The notes: generated from the sequence alone by a model not told the origin. 64,000 nt of DNA from Microbacterium sp. SORGH_AS_0862 (GCF_030818795.1 NZ_JAUTAY010000001.1:2108001-2172000); one strand, 5' to 3'. Shown: positions 43,180 to 50,798, counted from the stretch's first letter. A program made the numbers and translations.

Positions 43180-43375
43180 CGCGTCACGGAGAGCAGTAAG
43201 GGCCGGCCGGAGAGGCTTCCGACCGGCCCTTGTCCCTTTGCACCAAGAGTGTCCTGCAATCACATGTCGGCAGCTGCCACAGCAAAACAACTACCGTGCG
43301 AGCACTCTATAACGGTGAGATAACGGAGCGGAAGAGGTTTCCGTTACCTTTTCGTGATTCTTTTCTCGCGCATAG
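43176..43375. repeat. 200-bp duplicated intergenic element, copy A
   Basis: Nearly identical to 50587-50786 (constant offset 7,411 bp); only about ten differences, all near the ends or single substitutions such as C/T at 43207. It starts at the stop codon of the AhpD-like gene. Inside are a G/C hairpin (43198-43231) and a second 7-bp hairpin TAACGGA/TCCGTTA (43321-43346) followed by CCTTTTC. On the reverse strand a TATAGA box (complement of 43306-43311) could start a transcript ending at the first hairpin. Confidence 0.9.
43198..43231. terminator. Terminator hairpin inside repeat copy A
   Basis: A 14-bp stem AAGGGCCGGCCGGA / TCCGACCGGCCCTT with one C-A mismatch and a GAGGCT loop, 19 bp after the AhpD-like stop. 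Copy B has the perfect stem. Confidence 0.8.
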
Positions 43376-43404
43376 GCAGAGTCCAGGGAGCGGACTGCTG
43401 CGGA

Positions 43405-43797
43405 TCACGTGGCTGGTGTCAGCCACGTCCGGACGCGGTCGGCGAACCAGTCCGCACGCTGAAGCGGAATCCCGTGCCCGCATCCCGGCACTGTCTCGAG
43501 GGTGCTCGCCGGCTGTGCAGCGTGGACGGTTGCGGCGGAGTCGTGCATGACCTTGCGCTCCTCGCCGCCCACGAGCACCAGCGACCGACCCTCGAAACGG
43601 GACCATCCCGCGGGGGGCCGAAGCGCAGATTGCCCCCGACGGCGGCGAGGAGCGATTCGCGCGACATCGTCTGGCTCGTGCGGACGTACTCGTCCATCAT
43701 GTCGGGCGGGATGAACAGCTCCTTCGCCTGCAGTCTCGCGAACCAGCGCCGGCGCGCGAGCGGTGTGCGCGATGCGCGCGTGCGCAACCCCCCTGTG
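43405..43797 (-). pseudogene. Alpha/beta-hydrolase remnant, 5'-truncated and frameshifted
   Basis: Reverse-strand remains of the last about 130 residues of an alpha/beta hydrolase. One frame reads RTPLARRRWFARLQAKELF, IPPDMMDEYVRTSQTMSRES and LLAAVGGNLRFG; after a run of six C at about 43615-43620 the similarity continues in another frame as GWSRFEGRSLVLVGGEE, GCGHGIPLQRADWFADRV and LTPAT, stopping at 43405. One extra C would restore the frame. The 5' half, with the nucleophile, is missing; the left end of similarity near 43797 is approximate because the sequence beyond belongs to another gene. Confidence 0.7.
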
Positions 43798-43865
43798 AAT
43801 GTCGCACGCAGGGAGTGGACTGGAACCGTCCCGAAGCCGAAGGCAACGAACGCGAGGAGATCGTG

Positions 43866-44015
43866 ATGAGCAACGCCGAGAACACCGGACGCGACGAGCA
43901 CGACGAGAAGAAGACGGATGACTCTGCCGCGTCGGGCGGTTCCGAGTCGCAGGAAGAGGGCGAAGCTGCGATGGACGCCGCCGAGGACGCGGTCGTCGAC
44001 CACGGCCGGGACTGA
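43866..44015 (+). CDS. Small acidic protein, unknown function
   Basis: A 49-residue, strongly acidic, Ser/Gly-rich peptide (starts MSNAENTGRDEHDEKK, ends DAVVDHGRD) with GAGGAG in front of the ATG. It has no Cys or hydrophobic core and looks disordered. Neighbouring genes are decayed, so it may be a survivor or a chance frame. Confidence 0.4.
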   Translation: MSNAENTGRDEHDEKKTDDSAASGGSESQEEGEAAMDAAEDAVVDHGRD

Positions 44016-44143
44016 CCTCATATCGCGGTCACGGACATCGACGCGGACCGGTCCGCGTCGGCGACGGCCATGTCGTCCTCTACGGCACGGGCGTCGTGGC
44101 GCCGTGACCGAGGCGCTCGAGCGGGCGGGTAATCGGGTCGCCG

Positions 44144-44637
44144 GTGAGGATCCGACTCCGGGCGGAGGTGACGGGCGCGATGTCGGCCTTCGGATTCGCG
44201 GTGCCTGCCGTGGAACACCTCTCCGACGGCGCGCTTCTGGCTCTCGCGGTCGTCACCGCGGTTGTCTGTACATGGTCATGGAGGCGTCGGTCGCGTACGC
44301 CGCGAGCCGAGGGACTGAAGCTCCTGTTCGCGCAGCTCGTCCGTGCACGAGGTGGACGAGTGTGGGTGTATGCGACGCCGCCGACTTCTCTCTGCCGTCG
44401 AACCACGCCGCTCTCGCGTTCGCGGCCGTGGTCGTGATCGCCGTCGCGACGCGCGGGGGATGGCTCACGCTCGCCGCGCTCCTCTTCGCCTTCGTCGTGG
44501 CCATCGCCCGGATGCTCGAGGGCGCGCACTATCTCCACGACGCCGCAGCCGGCGCGCTGATCGGTCTCCCGGTTCCTGCCATCATGGCGTGGGCGGCGCG
44601 ACGGACGCGGCCGCGCCGGCTGGGTCGGAGCCACTGA
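44144..44637 (+). pseudogene. PAP2-superfamily phosphatase, multiply frameshifted
   Basis: The C-terminal part is clear PAP2: RPCTRWTSVGVCDAADFSLP, SNHAALAFAAVV and ARMLEGAHYLHDAAAGALIG, with the phosphatase His residues. Upstream, family similarity alternates between two frames: VEHLSDGALLALAVVTAVV, then LYMVMEASVAYAAS in the other frame, then GLKLLFAQLVRA back in the first, then RPCTRW. At least three indels within about 100 bp (roughly 44265-44345) are needed. The beginning of the gene is not clear; a short frame ending VVLYGTGVVAP at 44106 may be part of yet another remnant. Intact relatives dephosphorylate isoprenoid or lipid phosphates at the membrane. Confidence 0.75.
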
Positions 44638-44660
44638 CTCTGACCGAAACAACCGGCCGC

Positions 44661-44666
44661 TAGAGT
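44661..44666 (+). promoter_or_regulatory. -10 box TAGAGT, leaderless promoter of the lysE-type gene
   Basis: TAGAGT lies six bases before the ATG at 44673 and no ribosome site is present. Confidence 0.5.
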
Positions 44667-44672
44667 TCGGCC

Positions 44673-45305
44673 ATGATCCCGTTCGAGAACCTCGTCGCCT
44701 TCTTCGTGACGTCAGTGGTCATCATCGTGATACCCGGGCCCAGTGTGTTGTTCGTGATCGGACGATCGATCGCGCTCGGGCGTCGTGCGGGTGTTCTGAG
44801 TGTCGTGGGAAATGCCCTCGGCACGGTGCCCGCGGTCGTGGCGGTCGCCTTCGGCGTCGGCGCGATCGTCGCCTCATCCGTCGCCGCGTTCACGATCATC
44901 AAGATCGCCGGTGCCGTGTACCTCGTCTGGCTCGGCATCCAGGCGATCCGTCACCGTCGCGCTCGCGTGGACGGTGTCGACCGCGCGCCGGTCTCGACCT
45001 TCACGCTGCTGCGTCAGGGCTTCGTCGTGGGGCTCACGAACCCCAAGACGATCGCGTTCTTCGTGGCGGTCCTGCCGCAGTTCGTGGATCCGGCTTCCGG
45101 GGCGGTGTGGCTGCAATTGCTGCTGCTCGGCCTGATCTTCCAGACGCTCGCTCTCGTGTGCGACAGTGTGTGGGCGCTCGCCGCGGGGACGGCACGTGCC
45201 TGGTTCGCCCGTTCGCCGCGGCGTATCTCAACGCTCTCGGGCGCCGGGGGCGTCATGATGATCGGTCTCGGCGGGGCGCTCGCGGTCAGCGGCTCGAAGA
45301 GCTGA
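44673..45305 (+). CDS. LysE/RhtB-family amino-acid exporter
   Basis: A 210-residue membrane protein with five to six TM helices. The N-terminal VVIIVIPGPSVLFVIGRSIALGRRAG contains the family's PGP motif and the conserved Gly/Arg loop. GLTNPKTIAFFVAVLPQFV is the second LysE signature. Such proteins export amino acids or their derivatives. The gene converges on, and overlaps by 20 bp, the cation transporter gene. Confidence 0.92.
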   Translation: MIPFENLVAFFVTSVVIIVIPGPSVLFVIGRSIALGRRAGVLSVVGNALGTVPAVVAVAFGVGAIVASSVAAFTIIKIAGAVYLVWLGIQAIRHRRARVDGVDRAPVSTFTLLRQGFVVGLTNPKTIAFFVAVLPQFVDPASGAVWLQLLLLGLIFQTLALVCDSVWALAAGTARAWFARSPRRISTLSGAGGVMMIGLGGALAVSGSKS

Positions 45306-45957
45306 CTCCGCGCTCGCTCTCGAGCACCATGCCGACCGAGGTCGCGCAGGTGTCGCCGCGCCATGCTTCGACGCCCTCTCGCACCGCGAACGCGGCGATC
45401 ACGAAGCCGGCGACCGCGTCGGCCCACCACCATCCGAACGCGCTGTTGAGCACGAGTCCGACCAGCACGGCCGCCGAAAGGTAGGTGCACAGAAGCGTCT
45501 GGGCCGAGTCCGCGACGGCCGTGGCGGAGCCGGCCTCGCGGCCCGCACGTCGCTCGGCGAGCGAGAGGAAGGGCATGATCGCCACGCTCAGCGCCGTCAG
45601 GGCGATGCCGATCGGCGAGTGCTCGACTTCGACACGCGTCGCGAGCGTCCACGCCGACGACGCGGCGACGTAGGCCGCGAGCGCAAAGAACGCGACGGCG
45701 ATCACGCGAAGAGTGCCGCGCTCCCAGCGCTCCGGATCGCGGCGGGTGAACTGCCAGGCGACCGCCGCCGCCGAGAGCACCTCGATCGTCGAATCCAGAC
45801 CGAACGCCACGAGCGCTGCGGAGGATGCGGCGGCGCCGGCTGCGAGAGCGACGGCCGCTTCGACGACGTTGTAGCCGATCGTCGCGGCCACGATCCAGCG
45901 GATGCGGCGCCGCAGCACGCGGACGCGTGCAGCACTCGGAGTGGTCGACGTGCTCAT
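45286..45957 (-). CDS. Cation diffusion facilitator (CDF) family transporter
   Basis: A 223-residue protein with about six TM helices, without the usual cytoplasmic C-terminal domain. TM2 carries ALVAFGLDSTIEVLSAAAV and TM5 carries ATAVADSAQTLLCTYLSA, the places of the paired Asp/His metal ligands (here GLDSTIE and ADSAQT). Metal (Zn, Cd, Co or Ni) is exported against protons. It is coupled by an ATGA overlap to an ArsR-type sensor, so it is a metal-inducible efflux pump. A long Glu/Ser-rich tail ends the chain. Confidence 0.85.
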   Translation of the reverse strand: MSTSTTPSAARVRVLRRRIRWIVAATIGYNVVEAAVALAAGAAASSAALVAFGLDSTIEVLSAAAVAWQFTRRDPERWERGTLRVIAVAFFALAAYVAASSAWTLATRVEVEHSPIGIALTALSVAIMPFLSLAERRAGREAGSATAVADSAQTLLCTYLSAAVLVGLVLNSAFGWWWADAVAGFVIAAFAVREGVEAWRGDTCATSVGMVLESERGVSSSSR

Positions 45958-46298
45958 GCGCAGCGACAGGTGTCGCCTGCGCAGCAGCCCGGTTCGACGT
46001 AGAGGACGACCTTGAGCAGCTCGTCCAGGGCGGGAGCGAGGTGGCTGTCGGCGAGGCGGTACCAGGTGCGACGCCCTTCGGGGATCGTCTCGACCAGGCC
46101 GCATCCGCGCAGACACGCGAGCTGGTTGGACATGACCTGGCGCGAGACTCCGAGGGCGTCGGCGAGATCGGACGGGTACGCCGGGGCCTCTCGCAGGGCC
46201 AGAAGAACGCCTGCGCGCGTCGGGTCGGAGAGCGCGTGTCCGAGTCGCGCCAGGGCAGCGGTGTGCGTCGCGGTGGCGCGGTTGAGCACGGTGGTCAT
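45954..46298 (-). CDS. ArsR/SmtB-family metal-sensing repressor
   Basis: A 114-residue winged-helix repressor. LARLGHALSDPTRAGVLLAL and LADALGVSRQVMSNQLACL are the DNA-binding helices, and RTWYRLAD is the wing. Cysteines are clustered: one in the recognition region (LACLRGCGL) and four in the C-terminal tail EPGCCAGDTCRCA, suggesting soft-metal sensing (Cd/Pb-like) as in CmtR-type regulators. An inverted repeat lies directly upstream of its ATG. It is co-transcribed with the CDF exporter it presumably controls. Confidence 0.92.
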   Translation of the reverse strand: MTTVLNRATATHTAALARLGHALSDPTRAGVLLALREAPAYPSDLADALGVSRQVMSNQLACLRGCGLVETIPEGRRTWYRLADSHLAPALDELLKVVLYVEPGCCAGDTCRCA

Positions 46299-46305
46299 GG
46301 GGTGG

Positions 46306-46329
46306 ATAGTACACGGAGTTGTGAACTAT
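46306..46329. promoter_or_regulatory. ArsR-type operator ATAGTACAC-N6-GTGAACTAT
   Basis: A 9-bp inverted repeat with one mismatch and a 6-bp spacer, seven bp upstream of the arsR-type start codon. It includes TACTAT on the coding strand, a probable -10 box, so binding would block the promoter. This is the classical ArsR/SmtB 12-2-12-like geometry. Confidence 0.75.
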
Positions 46330-46544
46330 GGAGAGAAGGCTTCGGCGTGATCAGCCGCGCACGGATCTGTACCCGTTGAGCACGCCGGGCAGGCAGCCGG
46401 GGGAGTTCCACAGGGCCGGTTTCCCAGCTGCCATGCATCTGATCGCATACGACCTGGGGTTGAATCGAGGAGGGCGAGGCTGCTCGCCGCGATTGCCGGC
46501 GGCACCCGCTCATCCGACCTCATCCGAGACGAGAGAAGCCCATC
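46330..46544. other. 215-bp intergenic stretch before pgl with no convincing gene
   Basis: Between the ArsR operator and pgl. Frames in it are short and resemble nothing recognised; a + strand frame ending at the pgl start as GTGA (LLAAIAGGTRSSDLIRDE) might be a residual C-terminus, but this cannot be supported. Confidence 0.4.
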
Positions 46545-47273
46545 GTGACCTACGGTTCGATCACCACCTTCCCGCAGGCCGCGGACGTCGCCGCCGAGGC
46601 CGCCCGCGACGCGGTTCGCACCCTCGGTGCCGCGGTCGATGAGCACGGCAGTGCCGTGTGGGTTCTCGCCGGCGGCAGCTCGCCGATGGCGGCCTATGCG
46701 ATCCTCGCGGCGCAGGATGCGGACGCGATCGACTGGTCGAAGGTGACGGTCCTGATCGGCGACGAGCGCTCGGTGCCGATCAGTGACCCGCAGTCGAATT
46801 GGGGCACGATCGCCCCCGCGCTCCTGGACCAGCCCGGCTTCGACACCATGGTGCAGCTGCGTCCCGACACGGATGTCGACGAGGACGAGTCCGCGCGCCG
46901 CTACGCCGCAGCGATCGCCGCGCTGCCGAAGACGGATGCGGGCGCTCCGCGCCTGGACCTGGTCTGGCTCGGCGTCGGAGAAGACGGTCACACTCTGTCG
47001 CTGTTCCCCGGACACCCCGACTTCCGCCCGGTCGACGAGCTCGTGATCCCGGTCCGCAACTCGCCCAAGCCGCCGCCCACGCGCATCACGTTGACGCTGA
47101 AGGCGCTGGACGGTGCGCAGCATGTCATCGTCTTCGCGACCGGTGCCGGAAAGAAGGATGCGCTGGCGGAGGCGCTCGCCGAAGGCGCGCTGCCGATCGC
47201 GGTCGTCGCAGCTCATGTCACCGCCGCAGGAGGGTCCGTGCAGTGGCTGTTCGACGAGGCTGCGGCCAGCTGA
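46545..47273 (+). CDS. pgl: 6-phosphogluconolactonase
   Basis: A 242-residue enzyme of the DevB/SOL type that hydrolyses 6-phosphogluconolactone in the oxidative pentose phosphate pathway. Family blocks are VLAGGSSPMAAYAIL, VTVLIGDERSVPISDPQSNW (with the conserved Asp-Glu-Arg), WLGVGEDGHTLSLFPGH and NSPKPPPTRITLT. Start GTG at 46545. In many actinobacteria pgl follows zwf and opcA; here it is separate and followed by an acyl-CoA ligase. Confidence 0.92.
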   Translation: MTYGSITTFPQAADVAAEAARDAVRTLGAAVDEHGSAVWVLAGGSSPMAAYAILAAQDADAIDWSKVTVLIGDERSVPISDPQSNWGTIAPALLDQPGFDTMVQLRPDTDVDEDESARRYAAAIAALPKTDAGAPRLDLVWLGVGEDGHTLSLFPGHPDFRPVDELVIPVRNSPKPPPTRITLTLKALDGAQHVIVFATGAGKKDALAEALAEGALPIAVVAAHVTAAGGSVQWLFDEAAAS

Positions 47274-47304
47274 GCCCAACGCTGCGCGCACGGGAGGAGC
47301 AGAC

Positions 47305-49017
47305 ATGACCGCGGACACGATCTCCGGCTCGCCGCTGGAGGGCCGCCCCTGGATCGCTTCCTACGCGGAAGGGGTGCCGGCCGAGATCGAACCCGTCACC
47401 GAGACGCTCGTCGACCTTCTCGACGCGTCCGTCTCCCGCTACGGCGAGCGGGTCGCGGTCGAGTTCTACGGCGCCGAGACGACCTACGACGAGCTGGGCG
47501 AGCAGGTCTCACGCACCGCCAACGCGCTGCGCAAGCTGGGCGTCCAGGCGGGCGACCGGGTCGCGCTCATCCTGCCGAACTGTCCGCAGCACGTGGTCGC
47601 GTTCTACGCGGCGCTGCGCATCGGGGCGATCGTCGTGGAGCACAACCCGCTCTACACCCCGCGTGAACTGCGCCACCAGTTCGAGGTGCACGGCGCGGTC
47701 GTCGCCATCGTCTGGGACAAGGTCGCCGACACCGTCGCCGAGTTCCCCGAGGACGTCGCGCCCTCGGCCATCGTCTCCGTGCGGATGCCGGACGCGCTGC
47801 CCTTCGGCAAGCGCCTGGCGCTGCGGCTTCCGGTGGCCAAGGCTCGCGAGACGCGCGAGGCGATGACCACCCGCCCGCGCGCCCGAGGCCTGCTCGAATG
47901 GTCCGACTTCGTGCGCGTGCGCAAGCTGCCGCGCAAGTGGCCGAAGCCGCGTCTGGACGACACCGCGCTCCTGCAGCTCACGAGCGGCACGACGGGCACG
48001 CCCAAGGCCGCGATCCTGTCGCACCGCAACCTCCGCTCGAACGCCGCGCAGGGGCGGGCCTGGGTCCCCGGGCTCACCGAGGGCGGCGAGGTGTTCTACG
48101 CCGTGCTGCCGCTGTTCCACGCGTACGGGCTCACCCTCTGCCTCACCTTCGCGATCTCGTTGGGTGCCCGCGTCGTGCTGTTCCCGAAGTTCGACGTGGA
48201 TGCGGTCGTCGCCGCCTCCGCGAAATCGAAGCCCACGTTCCTGCCCGCCGTGCCGCCGATCTACGACGCGCTCTCGCGGGCCAGCACGCGCAAGGGCGTC
48301 GATCTGTCCAGCATCCGCTTCGCGATCTCCGGGGCGACGAGTCTGCCGGTGCCGACGGTGACGCGCTGGGAGGAGGCGACCGGCGGACTGCTCGTCGAGG
48401 GCTACGGCATGACGGAGACGTCGCCCGTCGCGCTCGGCAATCCGATCGGGCCCTCGCGGCGCCCGGGCACCGTGGGCGTCCCGTTCCCGAGCACCGAGAT
48501 CCGGGTCGTCGACCCCGACGATCCTCGCGTCGACCGTCCGGCTGGAGAGGCGGGGGAGCTGCTCATCCGCGGTCCGCAGGTGTTCCAGGGCTATTGGCAG
48601 CAGCCCGACGAGACCCAGGCCGTGCTGCTTCCCGGGGGATGGCTGCGTACCGGCGACATCGTGACGGTGAGCGAAGACGGCTTCGTCACGGTCATCGATC
48701 GCGTCAAGGAGCTCATCATCACGGGCGGCTTCAACGTCAGCCCGACCGAGGTCGAGCAGGTGCTGCTGCTGCATCCGGATGTGGCGGAGGCGGCCGTCGT
48801 CGGCATCCCCCGTCCTTCCGGCGGTGAGGATGTCGTGGCCGCGATCGTCACCCGGGAGGGCGCGGTCTTCGACGCGGCAGCGCTGCGGGACTTCGCGCGC
48901 ACGCACATCACCTCGTACAAGGTGCCCAAGCGGATCGTCGAGGTGCAGGATCTGCCCCGCTCGCAGATCGGCAAGGTGCTGCGCCGCGTCGTCCGCGAGC
49001 GTCTCTCGGCCCGCTGA
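47305..49017 (+). CDS. Long-chain fatty-acid-CoA ligase
   Basis: A 570-residue ANL-family adenylating enzyme that activates fatty acids with ATP and CoA. Motifs: LLQLTSGTTGTPKAAILSHRN (P-loop, only start quoted: LTSGTTGTPKAA near residue 225), YGMTETSP near 371, WLRTGDIVTVSEDGFV and VIDRVKELIITGGFNVSP, and K in SQIGKVLRR at the C-terminus. The ATG at 47305 has GGGAGGAG upstream. N-terminal region ARETREAMTTRPRARG is a soluble linker. Substrate chain length is not deducible. It is 31 bp after pgl and may be read with it. Confidence 0.92.
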   Translation: MTADTISGSPLEGRPWIASYAEGVPAEIEPVTETLVDLLDASVSRYGERVAVEFYGAETTYDELGEQVSRTANALRKLGVQAGDRVALILPNCPQHVVAFYAALRIGAIVVEHNPLYTPRELRHQFEVHGAVVAIVWDKVADTVAEFPEDVAPSAIVSVRMPDALPFGKRLALRLPVAKARETREAMTTRPRARGLLEWSDFVRVRKLPRKWPKPRLDDTALLQLTSGTTGTPKAAILSHRNLRSNAAQGRAWVPGLTEGGEVFYAVLPLFHAYGLTLCLTFAISLGARVVLFPKFDVDAVVAASAKSKPTFLPAVPPIYDALSRASTRKGVDLSSIRFAISGATSLPVPTVTRWEEATGGLLVEGYGMTETSPVALGNPIGPSRRPGTVGVPFPSTEIRVVDPDDPRVDRPAGEAGELLIRGPQVFQGYWQQPDETQAVLLPGGWLRTGDIVTVSEDGFVTVIDRVKELIITGGFNVSPTEVEQVLLLHPDVAEAAVVGIPRPSGGEDVVAAIVTREGAVFDAAALRDFARTHITSYKVPKRIVEVQDLPRSQIGKVLRRVVRERLSAR

Positions 49018-49018
49018 G

Positions 49019-49993
49019 TCAGGCGCGCGAGAGGGTAACCAGGCCGCGGCGCGAGCTGGACCTCGCGAGCCCCTCCGTCTCGGCGAGACGAAGGGTGCGC
49101 GCCGGCAGCGGAGGAAGCTCGGATGCGAGGCCGTCCGCCTGCTTCGCGATGCCCACGAGCAGCGCCAGATCGACCCCCGGTGCGGTGACCTCGAGCCGCG
49201 CGTAGTCGCTCGTGGTGCCCCATCGCAGCCGCTCGATCTCGCTCAGCCGAAGCGCGTGCGTCGCCTCGCCGGCGGTGATCCACATCCGGTCGCGTGACAC
49301 GCGCACGCTCGCTTCGACGGAGCGTCTGCGCAACAGCGCGGTGACGATGAGATAGGCGGGGAAGGCGAAGAGCGCCCCGAGCGCGAGGATCAGCATGCGG
49401 GGTCCAAGTCGCTCGACGACGGCGCTGAACATGATGAGCGCCGTGGTGACGAGCGCCCCCGTCACGACGATGGTGGCGATCATCCACACCGTGAGCTCCC
49501 GCATCCGCATCGGGATCGCCCGGAAGCGGAGGATGACAGCGTCGCCGTCGTTCTCCCAGGCCAGCGGTACCCGCGGCTGCGCTCGGGTCTTGCCCGGTAG
49601 GAGGTTGATGACGCGGCTGAGCAGTGTGATCCAGACCCAGCCGGCGGCAGGGGGCAATGCGAGGAGCAGCCCCGCATAGATCGCGCGCGGTGCGCCGGGC
49701 GCGAAGAGCGGCGGAAGGAACTCGATCGATGCGTAGAGGGCCGGTGCGAGGGCGACCGCCACCAGGAGGTGGACGATCGCGCCGGTCGGATGCGGCATGC
49801 GCACCGTGAGGTTCACGAACCAGATCCCGCAGAGGGCCCCCGCGATGATCGTCATCAGGAAGGGGAAGAACCCGCCCTCGGTGAGGTATCCGGGCAAGGC
49901 TGCCAGGATGCAGGCGGCCGCCCAGATCAGCGGGTTCAGGGCGATCCTCCGCAGCAGCGGCGGTCGTTTCGCCGCCTCGGCGGAGTCGTTCAC
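49019..49993 (-). CDS. Integral membrane protein with C-terminal cytoplasmic domain, unknown function
   Basis: A 324-residue protein with about six TM helices (regions 22-60, 74-95, 105-125 and 165-215) and a C-terminal soluble domain of about 100 residues (RSVEASVRVSRDRMWITAGE) resembling a PH-like or DUF3093-type beta domain. A cytoplasmic loop near residue 130-160 contains PLAWENDGDAVILRFR. No family was fixed. Convergent with the CoA ligase (one base between stops) and divergent from the hsp20 region. Confidence 0.6.
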   Translation of the reverse strand: MNDSAEAAKRPPLLRRIALNPLIWAAACILAALPGYLTEGGFFPFLMTIIAGALCGIWFVNLTVRMPHPTGAIVHLLVAVALAPALYASIEFLPPLFAPGAPRAIYAGLLLALPPAAGWVWITLLSRVINLLPGKTRAQPRVPLAWENDGDAVILRFRAIPMRMRELTVWMIATIVVTGALVTTALIMFSAVVERLGPRMLILALGALFAFPAYLIVTALLRRRSVEASVRVSRDRMWITAGEATHALRLSEIERLRWGTTSDYARLEVTAPGVDLALLVGIAKQADGLASELPPLPARTLRLAETEGLARSSSRRGLVTLSRA

Positions 49994-50042
49994 GCGCCGA
50001 GTCTATGAGGTCGCAGGCGGGCCCTAGAGGCGGCTGTGAGAA

Positions 50043-50069
50043 CTAGCACTCGTGGCATGAGAGTGCTAA
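50043..50069. promoter_or_regulatory. CIRCE element (HrcA site) upstream of hsp20
   Basis: CTAGCACTC-N9-GAGTGCTAA, differing in one base from the consensus TTAGCACTC-N9-GAGTGCTAA. A TAATCT -10 box overlaps its right arm (50067-50072), with TAGCAC 17 bp upstream as the -35 region, so HrcA binding would cover the promoter. Confidence 0.9.
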
Positions 50070-50078
50070 TCTGTGATT

Positions 50079-50099
50079 GTTGAGTCAAGGGGGCTCAAC
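50079..50099. promoter_or_regulatory. HAIR-like element (HspR site) upstream of hsp20
   Basis: GTTGAGT-N7-GCTCAAC, six of seven pairs symmetrical, closely matching the HspR consensus CTTGAGT-N7-ACTCAAG. It begins near the expected transcription start, just after the CIRCE element. Confidence 0.75.
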
Positions 50100-50152
50100 T
50101 TAGGGACTACGGGTCGGATACCACATCCGATCCCGCTCGAGAGGAGACGACT

Positions 50153-50590
50153 ATGGCTGCATACGACTCGCTCCGTGACCTGGAGCGCATGGCGAACACG
50201 TTCTTCGACACCGCACGGCGCGGCCCTCGGCAGATGCCGATGGACCTCTACCGCGACGGCGACCACTACGTCCTCACCGCCGACCTGCCGGGCATCGACC
50301 CCGGCTCGGTCGACGTCGACATCGACGGCCAGCTGCTCACTATCCGCGCCGAGCGCACGCTGTCGGCCGGCGACGGCGTGACCTGGATCACGCGCGAGCG
50401 GACGTCGGGCACCTTCTTGCGTCAGCTGAGCCTCGGTCAGGGACTCGACACCGAGAAGATCTCGGCGAGCTACCGCAACGGTGTGCTGAGTGTCACAATC
50501 CCCGTCAGCGAGAAGGCGAAGCCGCGCAAGGTCGAGATCGCCACGGGTGATGACGCCCCCGCGCTGCAGGTCTCGGAGTCGCAGAACTGA
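50153..50590 (+). CDS. Hsp20/alpha-crystallin small heat-shock protein
   Basis: A 145-residue ATP-independent chaperone. The alpha-crystallin domain spans about residues 28-120 with PMDLYRDGDHYVLTADLPGI, SVDVDIDGQLLTIRAERT and the family's GVLSVTIPV motif. A short N-terminal arm (LRDLERMANTFFDTARRG) and a C-terminal tail with KPRKVEI complete it. ATG is preceded by GAGAGGAG. It is under combined CIRCE and HAIR-like sites. Its stop codon is the left edge of repeat copy B. Confidence 0.95.
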   Translation: MAAYDSLRDLERMANTFFDTARRGPRQMPMDLYRDGDHYVLTADLPGIDPGSVDVDIDGQLLTIRAERTLSAGDGVTWITRERTSGTFLRQLSLGQGLDTEKISASYRNGVLSVTIPVSEKAKPRKVEIATGDDAPALQVSESQN

Positions 50591-50786
50591 CGCATCGCGG
50601 ACAGCAGTAAGGGCCGGTCGGAGAGGCTTCCGACCGGCCCTTGTCCCTTTGCACCAAGAGTGTCCTGCAATCACATGTCGGTAGCTGCCACAGCAAAACA
50701 ACTACCGTGCGAGCACTCTATAACGGTGAGATAACGGAGCGGAAGAGGTTTCCGTTACCTTTTCGTGATTCTTTGCTGACGCATAG
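50587..50786. repeat. 200-bp duplicated intergenic element, copy B
   Basis: Second copy of 43176-43375 in the same orientation. It starts at the hsp20 stop codon and is flanked by the 9-bp direct repeat CTGACGCAT (50587-50595 and 50776-50784), which could be a target-site duplication. It holds a perfect 14-bp hairpin (50609-50622 / 50629-50642), the second hairpin and the reverse-strand TATAGA box in the same places as copy A. Confidence 0.9.
50609..50642. terminator. Terminator hairpin inside repeat copy B
   Basis: Perfect 14-bp stem (AAGGGCCGGTCGGA with its complement) and GAGGCT loop, 19 bp after the hsp20 stop. Confidence 0.85.
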
Positions 50787-50798
50787 CCGACTGTCGGG

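Noticed and set aside
43230..43550. + strand frame in repeat copy A, with a similar start in copy B at 50641
   Set aside because: The two frames agree only inside the repeat and diverge after it. The single difference in the shared part is synonymous but too little to prove coding, and no ribosome site is present.
46295..46513. Reverse-strand frame overlapping the ArsR start as ATGA
   Set aside because: It would place the ArsR operator and promoter inside a coding region; sequence is Arg-rich without family similarity.
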